NCBI RefSeq assembly: GCF_025698545.1
Contig: NC_068565.1
Coordinates: forward strand, 1,798,001-1,862,000
Length of the DNA: 64,000 nucleotides
Reading direction: 5' to 3'
Source: Gossypium raimondii
Taxonomy: Eukaryota; Streptophyta; Magnoliopsida; Malvales; Malvaceae
Positions 12,026 to 23,316 of the stretch are shown here, piece by piece. The notes beneath the pieces are model-generated. The model was given only the letters and a program-made list of their open reading frames with translations. It ran no database searches and was not told where the DNA came from. Made by a program: the position numbers and the translations under genes. Every line of letters starts with the position of its first letter. Positions within the stretch are counted from its first letter, which is position 1.

Positions 12026-13614
12026 ATGGGTTTTGCTTCATTTGTTGGACGAGTTTGCTTTGCTTCCATTTTCATTCTATCAGCTTGGCAAATGTAATCC
12101 TCTCTTTCTTTTAACTTTTCATTAAATCTACATCTTGGGTTGTTTTTTAAATTTGTTTGTTTCTTAGATTTGGGTTTTTATTATTGTTGCATTATTTTTG
12201 GCAAATGATGGATTTTTGTTAGTGTTCTTTAAGTTTAGACGTTATAATTTGCCTGATAGAACAGTGTTAGTAGAAAGTAATAGTTAGCGAAATCGGTTCA
12301 CACGGTGGCCGCCGTTCGGAGAATATAGAAAATGGTAATAGTATTGTTAGAGTGAGCGCTGGCTGAGGTCTACATGCATCGATAACCATGCGAAGCGAGA
12401 TGTAGTTGTCTTCATTGGCTGAGGATGTTTGGTTAAAATGGTTGGCTTGGCGAGGTCCTTCGGACGAGTCTCTATGGTTAAAGTAGTTGACTAGGTGAGG
12501 TCTTCCCGGTGAGGAGGAGATATATGGCAAACAATGCCTTGAACCTTCGTCTTTGGAGAAGATGAATTTGAGTGTGTTTATTGGATTGACTCTTCATTAC
12601 TCTTGAAATGCTCGATGTTTTTGGATAGGAGTATGGTAACGTGCCTCTCCAAATGCACGAAAAAAGTAATATGTCAACACTCGCAGTTGAGTTCGAGTAT
12701 AGTTAAGTACATATCTGGTATTTGACTCAATGTCTTGAATGTCCAAATTGTTTACCGAAATCCTGCCTCAACATTATAGTTTGGATGGTATAAATCCAAC
12801 AGTGGGTGGTGTAGTGAATTTTACTTCACTGTTGCTTCAATGCCCTAAATGCCTGAATGCTTTACCGATCCTATTGTCACCATTCCGGCAATTGGCCATG
12901 TAGTTAGTTTTACTTCACTATGGTGACATACCCAATATGTTGGCAGGTTCAATGAGTTCGGGGTCGATGGCGGGTCTGCAGGAAAGGAGTTGGCACCAAA
13001 GCTTAATCTTGCTAAGAAACATTTATCTTCACAATTCCATGTAAATTTTCCGGATATCGAAGTAAGATATACCTTTTCTCTTTGAATCACTTGTAATGAA
13101 TTTCTTGATCTTGCCGGATATGTGTTTGTGTTTTCTATGATGTGTGAAGACCTTTTTCCTCACACAGGTTAGACAATTAGTTTTAACTGCTATTGCTATG
13201 AAAGGACTTGGTGCTATTCTCTTTGTATTCGGCCATGGTTTTGGAGCTTTCCTCCTGGTTAGAATTTCGTTTCTTTCAGGTGATTATATGTTAATTTCGC
13301 ATAGCAGTTCCGTCTTATTCTTTCTTTTGCCATAGATCGTGTATTTGCTGGTTAGCACTCCTATTCTCCATGACTTCTACAACTACGGCCCCGACGAGCC
13401 CAGATACAATATTCTGCTCGGTGATTTCTTGCAGGTATTTTACATATGCATATTTAAAGTGTTCTTCTGCATTACTACAATGTGTGGACTTCATTGATTC
13501 TTCCGTTAATGGCAGTGTGTTGCACAATGCGGTGCGTTAATTTTCTTCTGGGGAATGAAGAACTCGATAACAAAGAGGCGGAAGAAGAAAGCCCTGAAGT
13601 CGAAAACTGCTTAG
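12026..13614 (+). CDS. HR-like lesion-inducing (HRLI) family membrane protein
   Basis: Five exons (12026-12093, 12947-13061, 13168-13257, 13336-13434, 13516-13614) give 471 bases in one frame, a 156-residue protein. Every intron is GT-AG. The start MGFASFVGRVCFASIFILSA begins a hydrophobic segment. Further hydrophobic runs are LVLTAIAMKGLGAILFVFG, IVYLLVSTPILHDF and CVAQCGALIFFWGM, so three to four membrane spans are likely. The tail is basic (KRRKKKALKSK). Length and layout fit the plant HR_lesion (DoxX-like) family, named from a tobacco protein whose expression caused hypersensitive-like lesions. The biochemical role is not established. Intron 1 is long (about 850 bases) with no internal gene. 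Confidence 0.9.
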
Positions 13615-15738
13615 TTTATATCCAAGAGGTAGCTGGTGAAGATAGTTGCAGTGCCAGATAATATTTTGCAGGTCTATCCGTTACTAAAAGAATTTTATTT
13701 TTAGTTGATTCACTAAACGTTTCTTTTGCCCCCTTGTTCATTTACGCTGGCAATTCGATTTCAGTTCAAAAGTAGGGTTTAATGAATACTCCTATTGGAT
13801 TCAAAAGTAGGGAAATTTTCGGGCTTCGGATTTCCTTATTGTTTTCCATTTCATCTTTAGATTATTTAAGCACACACCTCTTCCAGGCTACATTCATTGT
13901 TCTTGTTCCGATTGTTTTCAATTCATCAAACATTGATCTCTTCGTTCATCTAAATGATTTCTTGTTTCGATTGTTTTCAGTTCATCGAACATCGATCTCA
14001 TCCTTCATCTTACGGGATTGTAAGTAATTGCAAGGTGGAAGTTCGATTAGAAAATATTTTACACAAATTCATTCAAACACTAGAAAATATTAGCTTTTTT
14101 TAAAAAGTAAATCATTTTTCGTAAGTTATTTTTAGTGAAATAAACTGAGCCAAAAATGAAAAAATCGAACCAAGAAATTTAGGAGAGAGTGACAATTTTG
14201 AATTAGCCAGAAAAGCAATGGTAGTAGGCTTATTCATGGATCGGGCTATTCATTTTGGCTTTAAGCTTTACCTAAATTTTGGAAGGGTTCGAGCAAAAAT
14301 ATTATGCCCGTTTAAAATATGGGCCAGGCTCGTGTTTGAACATTTAATGCTTGAGCTCAACTTATTATTTTTTAAGATTGTAATGTTTTATATTTTGTTA
14401 CTTTTATATATTATATATTTTATAACACATTAAAATAAAACATATAGTAATATATAATACTAGTATAATGTAAACATTAAAAATTTTAAGAAGACTATAT
14501 ATAAAATGCAATAAATAAAAAAATTATTAAATATTAAATTAATATAAATATTAAATTATATTTTTTAAAATTTTAAAAAATAATATAGTGAAGCTTAAAA
14601 TGGGCCTGGGTTAGCCATTTACATAGGTAGGTTTGTATAAAATTTTAAGCTCATATCTTGGACTGAGTAGAACATTGGGTAAATATATAGTGTGTTAATA
14701 TTATGTTTAGACTTGTTTCGAACTTAGCTCATGAACACCACTAGGTGTTCGCAACCCTATGTAACACATCAACAATGGTGCGCAATAGCACTACATCGCC
14801 TTTGCCCTCATGGCGTGGCCTAGCAGCCTTAGCTGCTCTACATGCACTTGCTCAATCTTCACTTGAGTGTCGAATCTATTTTCATCTCCTCCTTTAGACA
14901 ATATAAATGTCATTTACAATATTTCCTTATTTTTCAAACATCTCACACTATATAAATGTTAAACAAACAATTTTCAGCATCTAAACTTAACTCAGACTCA
15001 TCATTTCCATGGCATGTATCTCTAGAATTAAATTCAACACCCGATTTAGTTTGAGAATTGACTAAACTCTAGCTCTGGTACTACTAAAATGAGACACCTA
15101 TTACTCAGCCCAAACGACAGACCCAAATGCGAGGCATCACATTTCGTTGTTAAAGCAACTCAAACAAGTAACATACATTTCATTGGAGCTAACCTAAAAG
15201 AAAATGACATAATATAAAAGTTTGTGTTAATCTGTTGTAATGCATGTATTCTAGGTACAATGGGCCTATACATAATGATATGGGATTATACAAGGTCAAA
15301 TTCGAAGTCAGGAGACAAATCCTAAGTCAAACTATCAAAATGCAACAATGTCTTGAGACAGTGAAATCATGTCTTGTGACAAGCTTTTCCTATTTTGAAC
15401 CTCTGGTTTTGATGTTCATTGTTGCGAGATCTTGACATTCATGTCTTGAGACAATGACTCTTATGTTGAGACAAGTCTCATGACTTAGCTTCACTTTGTT
15501 GGACTCTTAATTTTGATGTTTTCTGTCTCGAGACAATGAACATGATGTCTAAAAGGATAGTAAGTAATGCAACATTGAATACTTTGTTGTGTATTGGTAT
15601 TTAATTATCTATTTAATTTTATTATAGGGCAACAACAACATAGTTTTTCAAATGTTCTTAGATACATCAACATTCGATTATTCAAATTAAAAACCAAATC
15701 AAACAGTAAAACCCACACCTTAAAAGTCATGGTTTAAA
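13615..15738. other. Intergenic region with dispersed repeats
   Basis: Positions 13860-14045 match 22975-23090, upstream of the second isomerase copy in window order. Positions 14222-14745 hold a decayed copy of the TIR element found intact at 40305-40913 (TIR-like ends 'ttattcatggatcgggct' and 'agctcatgaacaccac'). Positions 14750-15480 match 19250-19830 (for example 'agcagccttagctgctcta' and 'atgcatgtattctaggta'). Positions 15590-15738 match the flank at 23145-23316. No gene is visible. These matches show the region was duplicated together with the isomerase gene. Confidence 0.65.
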
Positions 15739-16456
15739 TCAAAGCCTGGCAATGGCGTATACTTTGTGGGATAATCCCAGTATAGCAGAGAGCTGAGGGT
15801 ACAATCCTTTCCTTATCTCAGCGTAAACCTCACCGTGCCACTTCCTTTTCCCTAAGTTCCGCCAAACATACGCTTGCCTCCCTCACTTCCGCTTCACCGT
15901 CGTACGCCGCTTTCACAACCCCTCTCTTCTCCGCCTCATCTCCCTTCATCTTCAACCCTCGTAAAAACAAATCGCGACGGACTGACGCGTCGCCTATCTT
16001 TTCTTTGAACAACGCGTTGATGTAATCGGGGAGTGTCACCGCTATGTCCACCTCAGGCATCCAAAGTATCCCTCTGTCTTTCCGCATGATGAGATAATCG
16101 TGGGACAAGGCAAGGGTGAATCCGGCGGCAACAGCGTGACCAGTGATGGCCGCAATGGTGGGCATCGGGAGGGAGAGAAGAGTGGCGATGACGGGCTTGA
16201 ACAAATCCGCCATGTCTTGTAACCGTTTTGCGGCTCCTCGTTCGGACCCGGCAGCTTGCGCCCAATCAAGGTCAAAGCCGTAGGAGAAGAACTTACCTTG
16301 GGCTAGGGTAATAAGAACCGAACCAGAAGTAGCTTGAGCCTTGACCTGAGAGAGAAGGTCGAGGAGGGAACTGATAAGATCGGGGTTAAACCGATGCTGG
16401 TCTTCGCCGGTCAACGTTAAAATAAAGAGGTTGCCGCGCTTCTCTAACGTACACAT
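15739..16456 (-). pseudogene. ECI: Enoyl-CoA isomerase/hydratase-type gene, frameshifted copy 1
   Basis: A single-exon crotonase-fold gene, close to the intact copy at 24036-23317. The reading frame from MCTLEKRGNLF runs 208 residues and stops at 15830. A 2-base deletion near 15855 relative to copy 2 (gcggaactt against gcggagaattt) shifts the frame just before the C-terminal 35 residues. The lost frame is still readable beyond the shift and would end at 15739 in IARL. The protein as encoded lacks the ARL peroxisomal signal and the last helices. The oxyanion-hole regions remain (GKFFSYGFDLDW; GHAVAAGFTLALSHDY). In the family these enzymes move 3-enoyl double bonds to the 2-trans position during peroxisomal beta-oxidation of unsaturated fatty acids. 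It is either a recent pseudogene or a mislocalised truncated enzyme. Confidence 0.82.
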
Positions 16457-17944
16457 GGCGAATTTCCTCTTTAAAATTTATTCATGCAAAGTGTTCTTGG
16501 ATTCTATTTGTAGAAGTGGATAAGATGGTTATAATTTATAAATTTTAAATTAATAATAGTAAAATTATATTTTAATTTCTAAAAATAAAGAGTTAATTTA
16601 ACTCTTTAAAAGATATAAATATAATAAATAATTAAAATAATAAAATTACATTTTTCCTATCATTAAAATATATAAATTAATTTAACCCTCAAAAATTTTT
16701 CTAGGTCGGCCATTGATTTATAGCTTCTCTTTGATTGGGGTCGTCGGAGTTAGTAAATTCGCACGTTAAAATCAATAGCAACTTAAGCTATAGATATTGA
16801 AAAAACAAAGAAAAATCGTTCATTGTCTTTTGTATGCATCAATCTCTTGGAAATGCACTATTTAATTGGTCAACAATTTTATTTTAAAGAGTCTCTAGAA
16901 TTTTGCGATTTGATGGGATTAGTTGAGGCAGGACTAAGTAAAAACTTAGACGTGTTTGTTAAGTCTGGACTCCACCTGCCTCACCCATATTAATTTTTTT
17001 ATGTTATATTATATTTTACATAATTTTTAAATATATATAGTACATTAAAATATTAAAATAAATATTTTCATGTAAATTGAAAATAAATTTTAAAAATATG
17101 TATACTTAAATAATACTAAGATATATGTAATTTAACAAGAAAATATCTCTAAAAGAATAACAAAATTAATAATAAAACAATAGTTATACAATATCCAAAT
17201 AATAACAACAAAATAATTGCAACATAATAGTGAAATTATAGCAAAATATGGAGAAAACAACAAGAAAATATCGTTAAAATAACAAAAAAAGCTATAATAA
17301 AATTGTTAAAAAAGATGAAAAGTCAAATTCCAAATTTACTATAATTTTAGAGAACTAAATTTCAAGCTTTTGACCATTTTTTGGAAAATGGAATCAACAG
17401 TGGAAAATTCGACAAATTACGATGAAAAAGTTGAACCAAGAAATTTATCAGAATGGCAATTTTAATCGAAAATTTTAAATGTGTGCATTCATTTCAAAAC
17501 TTTTTTTAGATAATTATGTTTATTTTCTTTAAATTAAGAGTTATTATTTTAACTTCATGAATTATTTTATTATTTTCAAATATAATTATTTTATTGGGTT
17601 ATCTAAGTAATAAATTACATCTCATTAAAATATTCTACGATGAAATTCCACATCATCCCGTTAACTTTTTAACGGCACTTTCATCAAATCATTAAAAATA
17701 ATTTGAAAAAATAACAAAGTTTGATGGTAAAAAAGGCTCAAAAATACAATTAAGGTCATTTTGATAAAACATGTAAACGTTAGTGGCCAAATTTGCTATT
17801 AAGTCTATTTGTTATTTCAGTTTAAGTTTTATGATTTGTGTGTTCTATTTTAATTTATTTTAATTTAAGATTGGATATTTAAATGGGTATTATTTGTAAT
17901 TATATTTTTTTAGATAGATTTATTTTAATTTAAAATTAAATGTT
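16457..17944. other. AT-rich intergenic region with decayed repeats
   Basis: No gene. Positions about 16960-17300 resemble the interior of the TIR element at 40305-40913 (shared 'caatatccaaataataaca'-like run). Positions 17310-17465 are the first of three copies of a repeat also at about 18600-18770 and 19045-19200 ('ccaaatttactataa', 'tcaagcttttgaccatt'). Confidence 0.5.
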
Positions 17945-18062
17945 TTTTTGTTGAATTACAATAACAAGGCATAGCCTAAATAACAAGTGCGACTAGCGTG
18001 ACTCAAACCCAAATCACACCTAAGATGGTGAGCCTTTAACCATCAGGCCATCACACGAGGTT
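17945..18062 (-). repeat. tRNA-derived SINE-like copy
   Basis: Read on the minus strand it has an A-box-like 'tggcctgatggttaaagg' and, about 30 bases on, a B-box-like 'gggtttgagtcac'. No cloverleaf can be folded convincingly, so it is not called a tRNA gene. Confidence 0.5.
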
Positions 18063-18254
18063 CATTTAAAATTAAATATTTAAATATATATTATTTGTGA
18101 TTAAAAATGATTTTAGAACAAATGACTCCAGCATGAAATTATTTTGAGACAGATGAAAAATCGAATTCTAAATTCACTATTTTTAGAATCTTGTGGTTTA
18201 AAGTTTGAGTTAATTTTTTATTGGAAATTAACATATCTGTTCTTTTTTTTATAT

Positions 18255-18372
18255 AATGTTTAAAATTATTTATATTCTCTCTCCAACTTCTAAATAGGAG
18301 GATATTGCACTTCAGCGCATTCGAACTCACATCCTCCTACATTGACAACAATATCGATGCCACTCGATGGTA
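18255..18372 (-). repeat. tRNA-derived SINE copy
   Basis: Reverse complement of the family at 44793: 'ggaggatgtgagttcgaat' carries the B-box, and the A-box side is near 18360. Degenerate compared with the copy at 44793. Confidence 0.55.
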
Positions 18373-18599
18373 AAATTACATAGGATTTTTTTAATATATT
18401 ATATTTTGATATAAGTCCTATGGTTTGTAACTTCTATTTAAATTTATTTTAATTTAAGATCGAATATTTAAATAGGTAGTATTTGTGATTATATTTGTAT
18501 TAGATAGATATATTTTATTTAAAACTAAATATTCAAATATATATTATTTGTAGTTATATATAATTTTAGAACAAATGACTTTAAGAAATAATTTTGAGA

Positions 18600-19200
18600 A
18601 AGAGACAAAAGGGATGGAAATTCAAATCCCAAATTTACTATAACTTTTATACAATCAAATTTTAAGCTTTTGTCCATTCTTTGGAAAATAGAACCAATAA
18701 TGGAAAATTTAGAGAAATTGGATGAAAAGTCAAACCAATAAAAGAATTTAGGAGAGAATGACCATTTTAGAATTTTGTGATTTCAAGTTTGAGTAAATTT
18801 TGAGTAAATTGTTTAGCTTTTATATATATATATAATTTTGATTTAAGTTCTATGATTTGTGGTCGATTGAGTATTAGTTCGATTGGTATGAGTATTATTA
18901 CCAATACAAGATGACATGGGTTCAAGTGCACTGAAACACATTATTTCCAATTTATGGGTTAAAGAAGGGGCTTTGGGTAATTCTAAGTATTATGTTAAAA
19001 AAAGCAAATATTATTAGAATCTATAATGAAATTTTTCAAAAAATGATGAAAAATCAAATTCCAAATTTACTATAATTTTAGAGAACTAAATTTCAAGCTT
19101 TTGACCATTCTTTGGAGAATGGAATCAACTGTGGAAAATTCGACAAATTAGGATGAAAAAGTTAAACCAATAAATTTAGGAGAATGGCAATTTTGAATTT
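18600..19200 (+). repeat. Two copies of a dispersed AT-rich repeat around a SINE
   Basis: About 18600-18770 and 19045-19200 are copies of the unit also at 17310-17465. They share 'caaatttactataa', 'caagcttttg.ccatt' and 'aatttaggaga..atg'. The repeat lies in the stretch between the two isomerase copies. No coding sequence. Confidence 0.6.
18862..18995 (+). repeat. tRNA-derived SINE copy
   Basis: Shows 'attagttcgattggtatga' (A-box) and 'catgggttcaagtgca' (B-box) followed by the shared 3' part 'gggctttgggtaattcta'. Same family as 44793 and 54833. Confidence 0.6.
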
Positions 19201-19249
19201 ACGCTGCGCATGACAATTTTGAATCGTTCAAAACAAGCGAGTGGTGGTA

Positions 19250-20171
19250 GCAACCTTTTGTAACACATTCACAATGGTGCACGACCTAGCAGCCTTAGCT
19301 GCTCTACGTGCACCGACTACGTCATCACTAGTTGTGTTATTATCTCCTCCTTCAACACGGGGAGCTCTAATCTCAATTTCCTCATTTACAACATTTTTTT
19401 ATTCTTTAGACATCTCAATCTACGTAAATGTTAAACAAACAATTTTCAGCATCCAAACTCAATGTTCCTATGGAACGTACCACTAGACTCAAATTCAAAG
19501 CTTGATTTAGTTCGAAAATCGGTTGAATACTAGCTCTAATACCACCAAAATGAGACACTCATCATCGAATCCAGGCGACAGACGCAAATGTAAGGTATCA
19601 CATTCCATTGTCAGAGCAACTTAGACAATTAACATACATTTCATCAGAACTAATCTAAAAGAAAACATGACATAATATAAAATTTCGTGTTAATAAATTG
19701 TAATGCATGTATTCTAGGTACTATGGACCCATACATAGTGATTCGGGATTATACGGGATCAAACTATCAAAATGCAACAATATATCTTTTGATAGTGAAG
19801 TCATGTCTCATGACAAGCTTCTCTTGTTTTGAAGCTCTAGACCAAAACATTACTAAGTTAAACCGATATGATATCAATTTCATAAACACCAATATGGCCA
19901 CCAGAAACACATGTAAACATGTAGATTTAGAAACACCTCGTGCATCATACTAACACTTATAGGGGCATATAACTAGCACAACTATAACCATGCATATATA
20001 TACATGTAAATTCAACTTTAAAGTTTAACATTAGTACCTCTTTTAAGCCCGTAATATAACATAGTATACCAAAAGGTCCATAATAAAATATCAACTCATA
20101 ATTCATCTTAGGTACATGCGACTATCTTCAAAAGAAATACAAACGTTGCTAAATTGAGTTCTAGAACTTTG
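19250..20171. other. Intergenic region, partner of 14750-15480
   Basis: The first 580 bases are a diverged copy of 14750-15480. The open frames here are broken and differ between the two copies, so I see no gene. From 19850 to 20171 nothing is recognisable. Confidence 0.5.
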
Positions 20172-21480
20172 TGTAACATCTCAAATTTTTTTATGCAATA
20201 AATGGTAATGTATCGAGAACGTATAAGAATAATTATCAAGAAAACGGGATTGATATTACTAGAATAAACATATTGGAGGTGGATTAGATATTTGGAGAAA
20301 GTATGAATAATGAAAATTTTAGTAACAACTAAATTGAAAATTGGTGAAAGTTGGAGGACTAGAAGTGTAAATTTACCACTTTTGTAGGAGACGTGAAAAT
20401 TTTAATAAATATATTTTTAGGATGTGGCATGGATTTGTATTGACATATGAAATTGGAAAATCAAGTTAAGAATTAAATTGAATAAATTGGAAAGTATAAA
20501 GACTAAAGTGTAATTTTTCTATTTATGGGCAAGGGAACTAAATGCAATTTTTTTCATCTTTAATAGATTTTTGGAGACATAATTATGGGATTAAAATTTC
20601 CATGCAATGAGGTGTAAAGCTTAGTGAAAATGCTTGGTAATTAAAGATGAAAGTTGTTGAAATTTAATTGGTTGGTGGGAAAGAAATGGATTAAATTGAA
20701 ATAAAAAAGAAAACATGTAGAATTTTCTACATTTTGGCATGGGAAGAGAGAGACAGAAAGAGAGAGGTCCTCTCAATGCTCTAACGCCCACACTGGATAT
20801 GGATCGAACTGTCTCACGACGTTCTGAACCTAGCTCACGTACCGTTTTAATGGGCGAACAGCCTAACCCTTGGAACCTACTACAGCCCCAAGTGACGAAG
20901 AGCCGACATCGAGGTGCTAAACCTTCCTGTCGATGTGAGCTATTGGGAAAGATCAGCCTGTTATCCCTAGAGTAACTTGTATTCGTTGAGCGACTACCCT
21001 TCCACTCGGCACTGTCGGATCACTAAGGTCGACTTTCGTCCCTACTCAGCGGGTGGGTCTTGCAGTCAAGCTCCCTTCTACCTTTGCATTCGAGGGCCAA
21101 TCTCCATCTGGCCCAAAGAAACCTTTGCACACCTCCGTTACCTTTTGGGAGGCCGCCTACACCCCATAGAAACTGTCTACCTAAGACTATTCCTTGGCCC
21201 GTAGGTCCTGACACAAGGTTAGAATTCTAGCGAGAGAAAGAGAGGAAAAGAGAGAAAAAAAAAAAGAAGAAAAATTTCCATGAAATTTTCTTCAATTCTA
21301 CCTTAAACTCATAGTTAAATTTCATCATCTAGAGTGTCATAGGATCATTTTTTAACATAGAAACCAATTAATTGAAGAAGAACGTGATTAGAAAGTAAAA
21401 GAGAAAGGTATGATTTTTTCAAGATTTTCATGCTATTTGAAAGTGAAATCATATAGAGATTATATTGAAAACATTATATT
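20172..21480 (+). mobile_element. Probable LTR-retrotransposon LTR remnant, split by plastid DNA
   Basis: It starts with a TGTAACATCTC-like end typical of many plant Ty3/gypsy LTRs (near 20173). The body has the usual LTR style of low-coding text ('aattgaataaattggaaag', 'aagtgtaatttttct'). The plastid rRNA insert at 20765-21231 interrupts it, and LTR-like text resumes at about 21235. The right end is not defined and no target-site duplication was found. Inference from style only. Confidence 0.4.
20765..21231 (-). pseudogene. rrn23: Nuclear-integrated plastid DNA: fragment of chloroplast 23S rRNA, domain V
   Basis: On the minus strand this reads as the 3' part of chloroplast 23S rRNA, from 'gaattctaaccttgtgtcag' to 'gcgttagagcattgagagga'. 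It contains the peptidyl-transferase region landmarks 'agggataacaggctgat', 'gatgtcggctcttcg' and 'ttcagaacgtcgtgagacag'. Compared with the plastid sequence as I remember it, it has many transition-type changes and a small insertion, so it is an old nuclear copy and not a working rRNA gene. The flanks are AG-rich, with 'agaaagagag' on both sides. All open frames here are accidental. Confidence 0.93.
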
Positions 21481-22025
21481 TGTTGGGGTAAACCCGTATT
21501 AAGCAACGAACAAGAATAAAAAAACGAGAAAAATTAGACACAAATATTTACATGAAAAACCTCCTCTTAAAAGGATAAAAAACCATGGGAAAAGAAAACT
21601 TTACTAAAACGGTAAATAATCAAAAAGGAGATGGAGAAACAAATACAAACTCGAACTTAAAATACAAAGTTCTCCCGAAATTCCCACAAAACTCTTTTAA
21701 TTATGTTGTTGAATCAATCTCTCTAGAGATGCTAAAAGCCCTATTTATAGGTTGAAATTCGTGTGATTATATGACTAAAATATCTCTAGAATAATCAGAG
21801 TTAGATTGAGAAAAGATAGCAGAGTTTAATTAGGAGAAGAAACCTGATTTAGTAGGAAACATGTTACCACATAGTAACGTGACATATTGCCTCGTTGGGA
21901 CATCATTCTTCGCGTCGTCAGGACATGGCAGTTCTTCTCGTCGGGACGTTGGCTCTTCCTCGTCACAATGTCAATTATGTTTTGTCCAAAATACGAAGCA
22001 CACTCCACAATATTGATTATATTTC
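21481..22025. mobile_element. Probable Copia-type LTR remnant
   Basis: Starts near 'tgttggggtaaaccc' and has the phrase 'atgaaaaacctcctcttaaa ... aaaaaaccatgggaaaag', which resembles the conserved text of many plant Copia solo LTRs. The right end near 22020 is uncertain and no target-site duplication was found. Confidence 0.35.
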
Positions 22026-22359
22026 ACGTATTTATGCATGAAGAGAAAGAAATTGACAAAGGAAAAAAGGAAGGTTTAAAACTTGTGTCAAAGAGAGACC
22101 ATATCGGCGAGTTGAAAGAGTTATATTTATGTTCTTCAAAACATGGTGTGCTAGTTGAAATATGACGTTATGATATAGGGTTTTGTTAAAAAAAAAACCA
22201 AGAGTTCTAGTGTTAAAATCCAGGAGTTCTGTTACCGAAATTCTGATTCTAATCACAATTTGTTACTGATCATGTGACTTAGGTGAACTCGTATAAAATT
22301 ATATGGTCAAATGATTTATGAATTGAATAGTGAAAGCCCAAGAGATACATGAGATAAAG

Positions 22360-22960
22360 CCCAAAGGCTAGGCCCAAGAGTTCAAACCAACAAAAACCCT
22401 AGCAACACACAACACCCCGCGGCCGTCAGTAATGAAGGAGGGGAGAATGGGAGACCCCGCACGACCGTGAAAAAGAAGTCGGCTCAAGAACCAGGACGAA
22501 GCAGAGTGAAGCACGAGAAAACCCTCCGATCAGTCGGCCATGAGCAGCCACCACAGAAACACTGGTGCGAAGACACCAACAACCTTCGAAACTCACAAAC
22601 GGTAGGAACTCCAGCAAACAACCGACGTCGGAAAAGGAAAACCCAACACTCCACAGATCGGAGGGAAGAAAGCATTAAAAGGAAACATCTAAGGCATAAA
22701 CACCAACCACCATAGAGGTGACCAGGGACAAAAAGGGACCGGGCCCTTGGAGAACAAAGACGCGGCCGAACGCTAACAGTGAAAGACCGTCAGTCAAAAG
22801 GTGGATCGACTTTGGGTTATTTGCCGAAAAAAAGCAAAGAAAAAACCCATTATGGTGGTTAGAGGAGTGACCGGCGCCGTCCCCCGGCGGGGCGGATGCT
22901 CACCGGAAACTTTTAGGATCTCCGGCTACGGGTTTCCTTGTTTACTAATTCAACTTTAGA
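22360..22960. other. GC-rich island of unknown origin
   Basis: Markedly more GC-rich than its surroundings (for example 'ccggcgccgtcccccggcgg' near 22873). It has overlapping open frames on both strands (22467-22715 +, 22426-22617 -, 22484-22675 -), none of which looks like a known protein. It begins by 'aagcccaaaggctaggccca', a style seen at transposon ends. It may be the end region of a LINE or LTR element; I cannot place it. Confidence 0.35.
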
Positions 22961-23316
22961 TGATTTTTGCACTTACCTCTCTCGGGCTACATTCATCGTT
23001 GTTGTTCAGATTGTTTTCAATCATCACACTCCGATCTCATCTTTCATCGAAAGGGATCATAAGTAAATACAGGGTGGAAGTTCAATTAGGATAGCGCGCA
23101 GTCCGATTGAAAATTGAATCAATTCAGGTTCGGGCCATTCAAATACTTTGTTGTGTATTGATATTTAATTAATTGTATTACACCACAAGAACAACACAAA
23201 TATTCAAATGTTCTTCAAATACATCCAAAACAACAACAATAGCATTGGATTATTCAAATTAAAAACCAAATTAAACAGTAATGAGTAAACTCATACCTTA
23301 AGATTCATGGTTTAAA

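Noticed and set aside
17945..18062. Possible tRNA gene on the minus strand
   Set aside because: Only A- and B-box words are present; no acceptor stem or anticodon arm can be formed, so a SINE is the better call.
20739..21214. Several short open frames on both strands
   Set aside because: They lie in the plastid 23S rRNA fragment and are accidental.
22467..22715. Lys/Arg-rich 82-codon open frame in the GC-rich island
   Set aside because: Overlapping frames on the other strand are equally open and no family is recognisable.
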